Assembly: GCF_000152985.1 (NCBI RefSeq)
Contig: NZ_CH672395.1
Span: 3,150,035-3,214,034, forward strand
Direction: 5' to 3'
Source: Leeuwenhoekiella blandensis MED217
Lineage (GTDB): Bacteria > Bacteroidota > Bacteroidia > Flavobacteriales > Flavobacteriaceae
Length of the DNA stretch: 64,000 nt
Below, piece after piece: positions 58,735 through 64,000 of the stretch (positions are counted from its first letter, which is position 1; each line of letters opens with the position of its first letter). The notes under the pieces were generated by a model. The model was not told the origin of the DNA, ran no database searches, and worked only from the letters and a program-made list of their open reading frames with translations. The position numbers and the translations under genes were made by a program.

Positions 58735-59052
58735 CTACTCCTGAAAGGTGGTTTCCCCATCCCATTCCATATAACCACCTAACAGGTTGTAGGTAGTTTC
58801 AAAACCTAATTGATCCATCAGCTGGGCTGCTTGTCCGCTTCGATTTCCTGAACGGCAATAGATGTAATAGTGCTTTGATTTATCAAGTTCGTTGACTTTA
58901 TCAATAAAGCCCTGCCCTTCATAAATATCAATATGATGCGAATTCGGAATGATGCCTTCATCCACCTCATTTTGGGTGCGCACATCTAGGATGAATGCCT
59001 TATCGTCTTTTGCGATCTGCGCTTCCCATTCTTCCTGAGTTATATTTTTCAT
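58735..59052 (-). CDS. Rhodanese-like protein
   Basis: This 105-residue single rhodanese domain has the active-site loop CRSGNRSG with C66, and FILDVRTQNEVDEGIIPNSHHI. No signal peptide, so it is cytosolic. Single-domain rhodaneses carry sulfur as a persulfide. It lies 61 bp behind the thioredoxin-like gene, likely in the same operon. Confidence 0.9.
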   Translation of the reverse strand: MKNITQEEWEAQIAKDDKAFILDVRTQNEVDEGIIPNSHHIDIYEGQGFIDKVNELDKSKHYYIYCRSGNRSGQAAQLMDQLGFETTYNLLGGYMEWDGETTFQE

Positions 59053-59113
59053 GATGTATTGTATTAAGATTAAGTCTCAAAATTAAAGCATTGCCCGCGC
59101 TTCTCCAACGCGA

Positions 59114-59734
59114 TCAGGCTTTAATAGAACAACCAATGGCTTTGGTGGTTTCGGGATTCACTTCTTGATCGTTTAAAAGCGCCTCAACCGCCTGAGCCAC
59201 AAAAAATGTGGTCACCGTCGAAGCATCGCGAACGCTATCGTCTATAGCCCCTATGTATTTTACCTCTAAAGCATCATCCTTTTTTTGGAGCACATAAACG
59301 TGCGGTGTTTTGGTCGCTCCATATTCGGCATAGATCTCATGATTGGCATCATAGAGATAGGGATAGGTAAATTGCTTGGATGCAGCTAAATCCTGCATTT
59401 CTGTAAAGCTTTCTCCTGCTTGAATCTCCGGATCATTCGGATTGATCGCAATCACCGGATAGCCTTTCGGTTTGAATTGTGTATCCAGGGCTTGTATACG
59501 CTCCTGATTGGCAATAGCAAACGGACAGGTATTACAGGTAAAAACAACAATAAAACCTTTAGCCTCTTCAAAATCGGATAAGGAAACCATGCTTCCGTCT
59601 ACATTTTTCAACCGAAAATCCCCAACAGCATCACCTATTTCATACCCCGATTTAAAACTACCTAAACTGGCAATTGCTATCGCAGAAACGACCATAACAA
59701 GCGTAAGCGCTATTAATACTTTTAAGGACTTCAT
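59114..59734 (-). CDS. Exported peroxiredoxin/thioredoxin-fold protein
   Basis: This 206-residue protein has an N-terminal hydrophobic segment (about 5-25) acting as signal or anchor. The redoxin domain has FTCNTCPFA with C67 and C70, VIAINPNDPE and TPHVYVLQ, plus a C-terminal GCSIK with C203, as in the PRX-like thioredoxin family. It should reduce disulfides or peroxides in the periplasm. It lies 1 bp behind the TlpA-like gene. Confidence 0.85.
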   Translation of the reverse strand: MKSLKVLIALTLVMVVSAIAIASLGSFKSGYEIGDAVGDFRLKNVDGSMVSLSDFEEAKGFIVVFTCNTCPFAIANQERIQALDTQFKPKGYPVIAINPNDPEIQAGESFTEMQDLAASKQFTYPYLYDANHEIYAEYGATKTPHVYVLQKKDDALEVKYIGAIDDSVRDASTVTTFFVAQAVEALLNDQEVNPETTKAIGCSIKA

Positions 59735-59735
59735 G

Positions 59736-60281
59736 TTATTCTTTTAAGTTAGGTTGTAAACTCAATAATTCGTTCTCGAGCTCCCGGTAGGAAAAGCTTT
59801 GCTCGTAAAACATATATTCTTCATTCGTTATGATAAGGCTTGCCGGTATAGCGCCACTCCAATCTTCTGAAACCTGAGGGATCCAGGTGTTCCCGTGTGC
59901 ATCGTCCAGGTACAGCACTTTTGACTGAAGTTTCTTCTCCTTAATATAAGGAATAAGCCGTTGTTCAATTTGGTCTGAAAAGTCCAAACTCACCAGCAAA
60001 ACTTCGACTCCCTTTTTGTGGTACGCTGCATAAAGCTTTTCAAAAGCCGGCAATTCTTTAACACAAGGCGCACACCAGGTCGCCCAAAAGTTGATCACTT
60101 TCACCCTGCCTGCTTTAGGGAAATCCAACATAGGCTTAAAGGCCTCAAAATCATACACGGGCAAATGATATCCGTCAATTGACAGCATTTTTACCGGTTT
60201 TGGGGTTCGGGTAGACGCAACTTTGGAGGCACAGCCTGCCAGTAGCACAACGCAACACAATACACCTAATTTTCTAAACAA
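59736..60281 (-). CDS. TlpA-like thioredoxin-fold lipoprotein
   Basis: This 181-residue protein has a lipoprotein signal with C17 (LLAGC). The thioredoxin domain has NFWATWCAPC (C70, C73) and a cis-proline region AIPASLII. It probably reduces disulfides outside the cytoplasm. First of three genes encoding thiol or sulfur-transfer proteins; divergent from marR with a 262 bp gap. Confidence 0.88.
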   Translation of the reverse strand: MFRKLGVLCCVVLLAGCASKVASTRTPKPVKMLSIDGYHLPVYDFEAFKPMLDFPKAGRVKVINFWATWCAPCVKELPAFEKLYAAYHKKGVEVLLVSLDFSDQIEQRLIPYIKEKKLQSKVLYLDDAHGNTWIPQVSEDWSGAIPASLIITNEEYMFYEQSFSYRELENELLSLQPNLKE

Positions 60282-60510
60282 TCGCTACTCGATTTTCAAT
60301 TTAATGACCACCACTCGCAAGTTTATTCCTCTTAAACGTCAAGAGAACTACTTGAAGCAAGACTGCGTAAATTTAAGGATTACAACATTTTGATAACAGA
60401 TTTTAGGATTTGTATAACACCTACAGCGTTGTAATGAGGGGATTCTCGTTAAAAAACCTTAAGAATACGTTAAAAATTGTATCGCATCCACATTGAATCT
60501 AAATTAATCA

Positions 60511-60529
60511 TACATTTGTACATACAAAT
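60511..60529 (+). promoter_or_regulatory. marR promoter -7 box overlapped by a palindromic operator
   Basis: TACATTTG (60511-60518) matches TAnnTTTG. It overlaps the perfect inverted repeat ATTTGTA-CA-TACAAAT (60514-60529). A -33 TTG is poorly spaced (15 nt). A dimeric MarR bound here would cover the promoter. The same 16 nt ACATTTGTACATACAA recurs ahead of yceI at 61645-61660. Confidence 0.65.
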
Positions 60530-60543
60530 ATTGTAGATACAAG

Positions 60544-61002
60544 ATGAAGATTGAAGAAGCACTAAAAATAGGAAACGGGTTAGATTTATCATCAAAAACC
60601 CTAATCAATATACAATACACTTCCAGAATACTGGAAGAAAAATTTGCAGCGCTTCTTAAAGAATACGATCTGAGTACCCCACAATTTAATGTCTTACGCA
60701 TTTTGCGCGGTCAAAAAGGCAAACCTGCAAGTCTTGCATGTATTCAGGAGCGCATGGTAGATCGCAGCAGTAATACAACACGCCTGGTAGATAAATTGAT
60801 CAAGAAGGAATTGGTAAGCCGACGCATTTGTCCCGATAATCGTAGAAAAGTCGAAATAGAAATAACTGCTAACGGATTGAAACTTTTAAAAGAACTGGAC
60901 CCCCTCACCTCGGCTGCAAATGCCAACAACACTTCAAGCCTCAATGACGACGAATTAGTAACACTTAATAACCTATTAGATAAACTTAGAACCGATGAGT
61001 AA
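60544..61002 (+). CDS. MarR-family transcriptional regulator
   Basis: This 152-residue winged-helix protein has STPQFNVLRILRG (about 44-56), recognition-helix region DRSSNTTRLVDKLIKKELVSR, wing DNRRKVEIEIT, and dimerization helices at both ends. It overlaps the nitroreductase gene by 8 bp. A palindrome over its own promoter, repeated before yceI, suggests it represses itself and yceI. The inducing signal is unknown; neighbours suggest redox or quinone stress. Confidence 0.9.
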   Translation: MKIEEALKIGNGLDLSSKTLINIQYTSRILEEKFAALLKEYDLSTPQFNVLRILRGQKGKPASLACIQERMVDRSSNTTRLVDKLIKKELVSRRICPDNRRKVEIEITANGLKLLKELDPLTSAANANNTSSLNDDELVTLNNLLDKLRTDE

Positions 61003-61627
61003 TTATATCGATGATTTAAACTGGCGCTACGCCGTTAAACAATTTGATGCTTCCAAAAAAGTATCCGATGAAGATTTACAAAAGCTTATAGATGCAGTGC
61101 AACTTTCTGCTTCTTCCTATGGTTTGCAACCCTATAAAATTTTAGTTGTAAAAGATCAAGCCGTAAAAGAAAAGCTGAAAGCTGCAGGATACAATCAGTC
61201 TCAATTTAGCGATGCTACCGCCGTATTTGTATTTGCACATCAAACCGACTTTGACGCAGAACTCGTAGACTCTTATATCGAGCTCTCAGAGCGCATCAAA
61301 GAACTTGAAACGGGAACGCTGGAAGGCTATGCAAATTTGATGAAAAATGCACTTCTCAACCTGCCTCAGGAAGCTAAAGCGGGATGGACCAGCCGTCAAG
61401 CTTATATAGCTCTTGGCAATTTACTAAGCGCTGCTGCTGCTCATAAAATAGATGCCTGCCCTATGGAAGGTTTTGAGGCAGCTGCTTTTGACGAAATCTT
61501 AGGTCTTACAGATCAAAACTTGCACGCCGTAGTTGTCGCTGCAGTAGGATACCGAAGCGCTGAAGATGAAACCCAGCATGCTCCGAAAGTAAGACGCCCT
61601 CAGGAAGAACTTTTTGAGATCATCTAA
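60995..61627 (+). CDS. NAD(P)H-dependent nitroreductase family flavoprotein
   Basis: This 210-residue NfsB-like enzyme has the FMN-contact RYAVKQFD near the N-terminus, SASSYGLQPYK, and a C-terminal VAAVGYRSAEDE. These enzymes reduce nitroaromatics or quinones with NAD(P)H; some are dihydropteridine reductases. It is translated from within the end of marR, so MarR controls it directly. Confidence 0.9.
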   Translation: MSNYIDDLNWRYAVKQFDASKKVSDEDLQKLIDAVQLSASSYGLQPYKILVVKDQAVKEKLKAAGYNQSQFSDATAVFVFAHQTDFDAELVDSYIELSERIKELETGTLEGYANLMKNALLNLPQEAKAGWTSRQAYIALGNLLSAAAAHKIDACPMEGFEAAAFDEILGLTDQNLHAVVVAAVGYRSAEDETQHAPKVRRPQEELFEII

Positions 61628-61645
61628 ATTTTTTTTTAACTCAAC

Positions 61646-61661
61646 ATTTGTACATACAATT
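61646..61661 (+). promoter_or_regulatory. Second MarR-type operator, ahead of yceI
   Basis: ATTTGTA-CA-TACAATT is the marR operator with one changed base in the right half. It ends 15 bp before the yceI start codon. Confidence 0.65.
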
Positions 61662-61676
61662 TTAATCTATACAACA

Positions 61677-62333
61677 ATGAAAATTCAGAATTCCATCAGC
61701 AACCTTAATCAAAGCTTGGCAAAACTAAACCTGGCTTCAAAAAAAGCCTTCAATCAAATAAACCGCGATAATCGCGTTAAATCAGTATTAATTTTAGCAG
61801 TAGGCGTTGCCGCTGCATCATTTACAACAAAAACAATCATGGAAAAAGTAAGCGTAAAAAGCAGTTCAATCACTTGGGTAGGTAAAAAAGTTACCGGTAA
61901 GCATTCAGGAACTATCGATCTTAAAGACGGTTTTTTTGAAATGGAAAACGGAAACATCACCGGAGGTGAGTTTGTGATCGACATGAACAGCATCGCGTGT
62001 ACAGACCTTGAAGGAGACAGCAAAGGTCAACTGGAAGGACACCTAAAAAGTGACGATTTCTTTGGTGTAGAAAATCACCCAACTGCCAAATTGGTCATCA
62101 CCAATGCGGTTAAAGACGGAAATTCGTATACCGTAACCGGAGACCTTACCATTAAAGAAACTACTGAACCTATCTCTTTTGACTTGCAACAAGCAGGTGA
62201 TAATTTTACTACTACCCTAACCATCGACCGTAGTAAATACAACGTGCGTTACGGATCTGGCAGCTTCTTTGACAACCTAGGAGACAAGACGATCTACGAC
62301 GACTTCACACTAGACATCAACTTGTCTATCTAA
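61677..62333 (+). CDS. YceI-family lipid-binding-like protein
   Basis: From the ATG at 61677 it encodes 218 residues; the longer frame from 61614 runs into the nitroreductase and the operator. A hydrophobic segment at about 37-52 (SVLILAVGVAAASFT) follows a charged 36-residue stretch and may be an internal signal or anchor. The YceI lipocalin-like domain follows: SSITWVGKKVTGKHSGTIDL, HLKSDDFFGVENHPTAKL and TIDRSKYNVRYGSGSFF. YceI proteins bind polyisoprenoids or similar lipids outside the cytoplasm. It is followed by a terminator. Confidence 0.9.
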   Translation: MKIQNSISNLNQSLAKLNLASKKAFNQINRDNRVKSVLILAVGVAAASFTTKTIMEKVSVKSSSITWVGKKVTGKHSGTIDLKDGFFEMENGNITGGEFVIDMNSIACTDLEGDSKGQLEGHLKSDDFFGVENHPTAKLVITNAVKDGNSYTVTGDLTIKETTEPISFDLQQAGDNFTTTLTIDRSKYNVRYGSGSFFDNLGDKTIYDDFTLDINLSI

Positions 62334-62358
62334 TTGATTGTCTATCATAAGTATTTAG

Positions 62359-62390
62359 AAAGCTGTCTTTTAAAAAGACAGCTTTTTTTT
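62359..62390 (+). terminator. Terminator of marR-nitroreductase-yceI
   Basis: AAAGCTGTCTTT pairs with AAAGACAGCTTT around a 3 nt loop and is followed by a T8 run. It starts 26 bp after the yceI stop. Confidence 0.9.
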
Positions 62391-62438
62391 GTGGTATTTC
62401 AAAATGGTTCCACGTACTTTATTAGAACAAATAGTCAT

Positions 62439-62647
62439 ATCCGAAAGTTTTTAACGTCTTTTTCTTCAGTATAGCGAGAAGGCTCCGTTAAGAATTTTTG
62501 AAGCCTTGGAAAAAATTCAGGAGCCTTATTGCGGTTTTCGCCCTGAGGCGAAAAATACCTAAGCGAGGGGCTCTTTTCTTTTGTGCAGCCTGTCCTGAGC
62601 GATAGTCGAAGGATTTCTTTGGACAAGCAAAGAAAATGAACAAACAC
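62439..62647. repeat. AAGCGAGGGG element, copy 4
   Basis: It contains CCGTTAAGAATTTTTGAAGC, the GGTTTTCGCC/GGCGAAAAA hairpin, CCTAAGCGAGGGGCTCTTTT and a tail AAAGAAAATGAACAAACA. It shares the first block with 27690-28068 and the second with 20834-21170. Confidence 0.7.
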
Positions 62648-62752
62648 TATTAGTAATAAGATTTCTCGTATCAACCTTAGAAGATTAAACAACTACCTAA
62701 ACACACAACTAAACCATTTACTTTAAGCAAAAACAGAAATGCGATTACCCAC

Positions 62753-62803
62753 GGGATAAAACCATCTACGACGACTTTACTTTAGACATCAACTTGTCTA
62801 TCT
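62753..62803 (+). pseudogene. 3' remnant of a second yceI gene
   Basis: In one frame this reads DKTIYDDFTLDINLSI then stop, the exact C-terminus of the intact YceI. Five codons differ synonymously from 62286-62333 (for example AAG to AAA, TTC to TTT). The rest of the gene is absent; the AAGCGAGGGG element lies between the two. Confidence 0.75.
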
Positions 62804-62833
62804 AATATTTTTAAAAAGTAATTTTAAATTTTG

Positions 62834-62864
62834 TTTGTCGCTTAAGCATCAATTTTTATCTTTG
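62834..62864 (+). promoter_or_regulatory. trp operon promoter
   Basis: TTTG (62834-62837), a 19 nt spacer and TATCTTTG (62857-62864) match the Bacteroidota consensus fully. The expected start of transcription (about 62869-62871) is only 5-7 nt ahead of the leader-peptide ATG. Confidence 0.8.
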
Positions 62865-62875
62865 ATGCTCAAATT

Positions 62876-62923
62876 ATGAAAAACAAAACAGTAAATACTT
62901 GGTGGTGGATCTCGCAACAGTAA
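62876..62923 (+). CDS. trpL: trp operon leader peptide
   Basis: A 15-codon frame encodes MKNKTVNTWWWISQQ and stops with TAA. Three consecutive Trp codons (62900-62908) act as the sensor: at low charged tRNA-Trp the ribosome stalls there. It lies between a consensus promoter and an attenuator, 90 bp ahead of trpE. It is too short to be found by ordinary gene calling. Confidence 0.92.
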   Translation: MKNKTVNTWWWISQQ

Positions 62924-62991
62924 TGTCGTGAAACAACCTTGTATTTAAAATTTAAATAACTGAAAGGCCTGTCTCACGACAGGCCTTTTTT
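62924..62991 (+). terminator. trp attenuator (terminator with competing antiterminator)
   Basis: The terminator is AAAGGCCTGTC (62963-62973) paired with GACAGGCCTTT (62978-62988) and a T run. TGTCGTGA (62924-62931) is perfectly complementary to TCACGACA (62974-62981), which covers the loop and 3' arm, so pairing of the two prevents the terminator. A ribosome at the leader stop codon would cover 62924-62931 and allow termination; one stalled at the Trp codons leaves it free. Confidence 0.9.
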
Positions 62992-63012
62992 GTTTCGCCT
63001 AACAACCAAAAA

Positions 63013-64000
63013 ATGAAATATACCTTAAAAACGCACAGCAAGAAGATTCTTGCCGATACCATCACTCCGGTTTCGGTATACCTTCGCCTGCGAGATCGCT
63101 TCCCCAACAGTCTGCTTCTCGAGAGTAGCGACTACCGGGCTAACGACAATACCTTCAGCTACATCTGTTGTAAACCTATCGCTTCGATCACCGTAAAGGA
63201 TGAAATTATTACGGAAAGTTTCCCTGACGGAAAAACCACAACCACAAGCATCGACTCCACTACCGATGTAGTTGGGATCATCGAAGCTTTTGCCAAAAAG
63301 TTTGAGACCGAAAACAACGATAAAAAGTTCATTCAAAACGGACTGTTCGGCTATATGAGTTATGATGCCGTGCGCTATTTTGAAGATATTGAGATCACCA
63401 AAAAAGAAGGTGCGCTGGATGTCCCAGATCTGTATTATGCGGTGTATCAAAACATCATTGCGATCAATCATTTCAATAATGAAGCCTATATTTTTTCGCA
63501 CACCTACAATGAAGAAAATAACCTGAGTGAGATCGCACAGCTGCTTACGGTAAAAAGTTTTGCAGAGTACCATTTCAAATTAGAAGGCGATCAACAATCG
63601 CAAATGTCTGATGAAGCCTTTATGGATCTGGTTAAAACCTGTAAAAAACATTGCCAACGCGGTGATGTGTTTCAGATCGTACCTTCTAAGCGCTTTTCGC
63701 AAAATTTCAGCGGTGATGAATTCAATGTGTATCGCAGTTTACGCAGTGTAAATCCTTCGCCGTATTTATTCTTTTTTGACTACGGAAACTTTAAGATCTT
63801 CGGAAGTTCTCCCGAAGCGCAACTCATCGTTAAGGATGGCAAAGCTGAAATTCACCCCATCGCCGGAACCTTTAAACGTACCGGAAATGATGAGAAGGAT
63901 GCTGTACTGGCCAAAAAACTTTCTGAAGATGAAAAAGAAAACAGCGAGCATGTGATGCTGGTCGATTTGGCGCGCAACGACTTAAGTCGCAACGGCAGCA
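63013..64000 (+). CDS. trpE: Anthranilate synthase component I (partial, runs off the window)
   Basis: The first 329 codons are present and the frame is open to the window edge. The tryptophan feedback motif LLES is at 35-38. The chorismate-binding domain starts with RGDVFQIVPSKRFS; SPYLFFFDYGNFKIFGSSPEAQL, IAGTFKRTGNDEKD and HVMLVDLARNDLSR follow as in the family. It makes anthranilate from chorismate with TrpG. It is controlled by the leader peptide and attenuator directly upstream. Confidence 0.96.
   Translation, partial: MKYTLKTHSKKILADTITPVSVYLRLRDRFPNSLLLESSDYRANDNTFSYICCKPIASITVKDEIITESFPDGKTTTTSIDSTTDVVGIIEAFAKKFETENNDKKFIQNGLFGYMSYDAVRYFEDIEITKKEGALDVPDLYYAVYQNIIAINHFNNEAYIFSHTYNEENNLSEIAQLLTVKSFAEYHFKLEGDQQSQMSDEAFMDLVKTCKKHCQRGDVFQIVPSKRFSQNFSGDEFNVYRSLRSVNPSPYLFFFDYGNFKIFGSSPEAQLIVKDGKAEIHPIAGTFKRTGNDEKDAVLAKKLSEDEKENSEHVMLVDLARNDLSRNGS

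Overview
The window is chromosomal DNA of a member of the Flavobacteriaceae (phylum Bacteroidota). This rests on the 16S 3' end, several TAnnTTTG-type promoters, genes without Shine-Dalgarno sequences, SusC/SusD proteins, an RteC-domain protein, an UpxY-type antiterminator and an EpsG-type polymerase. No species name can be given from the sequence alone. Most genes lie on the minus strand.

Layout. 1-2343: the start of an rRNA operon read leftward (three tandem promoters, 16S, tRNA-Ile). 2739-5355: a multi-PAS histidine kinase overlapping a single-domain response regulator. 6462-11244: an RteC-domain protein joined to an unusual PLP enzyme/acyltransferase fusion, divergent from a DUF7793-like protein and a PAS-AraC regulator. 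11345-20263: a MauE/DoxX-type membrane protein and a small cysteine-rich exported DUF6520-like protein, convergent with a SusC-SusD-S9 peptidase operon. 21935-26286: an XRE regulator, a triplicated small gene with a frameshifted middle copy, and a compact phage-lysis-like four-gene operon with a 3 x 32 bp repeat array upstream. 26287-28632: a repeat-rich gene desert.

28702-51814 is a capsule/exopolysaccharide locus read leftward. It begins with the UpxY antiterminator, then Wzi, UDP-glucose dehydrogenase, the four dTDP-rhamnose enzymes, a Wzx flippase, a pyruvyltransferase, glycosyltransferases, an EpsG/Wzy polymerase, a GH99-like lipoprotein, UDP-xylose synthase, the initiating sugar-phosphate transferase, the Wza exporter and a Wzc tyrosine kinase. 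Predicted building blocks are L-rhamnose, glucuronate/xylose and pyruvate ketals. Upstream lies a sulfate-activation operon (SLC13 transporter, CysC, CysD, CysN, then CysQ) with no PAPS reductase in view, so PAPS made here may serve sulfation. 58735-60281 holds three thiol/rhodanese proteins. 60544-62333 holds MarR, a nitroreductase and YceI; marR and yceI share a 16 bp operator sequence. The window ends in a trp operon: a 15-residue leader peptide with three consecutive Trp codons, an attenuator, and the 5' part of trpE.

The non-coding DNA is rich in dispersed repeats of at least five kinds (TCGAGAAG-type palindromes, CAGT-rich tracts, a roughly 200 bp GGGGAGG-ended element, a roughly 200-350 bp AAGCGAGGGG element, and TATCGACTACAAGCTA motifs). 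Some sit inside the capsule locus, including an exact 281 bp tandem duplication between the antiterminator gene and wzi.

The items most worth a second look are the AOS-acyltransferase fusion, the phage-lysis-like operon with its 32 bp iterated sites, the DUF6520/MauE/SusCD/peptidase locus with a possible antisense RNA over susC, the shared MarR operator, and the trp attenuator.
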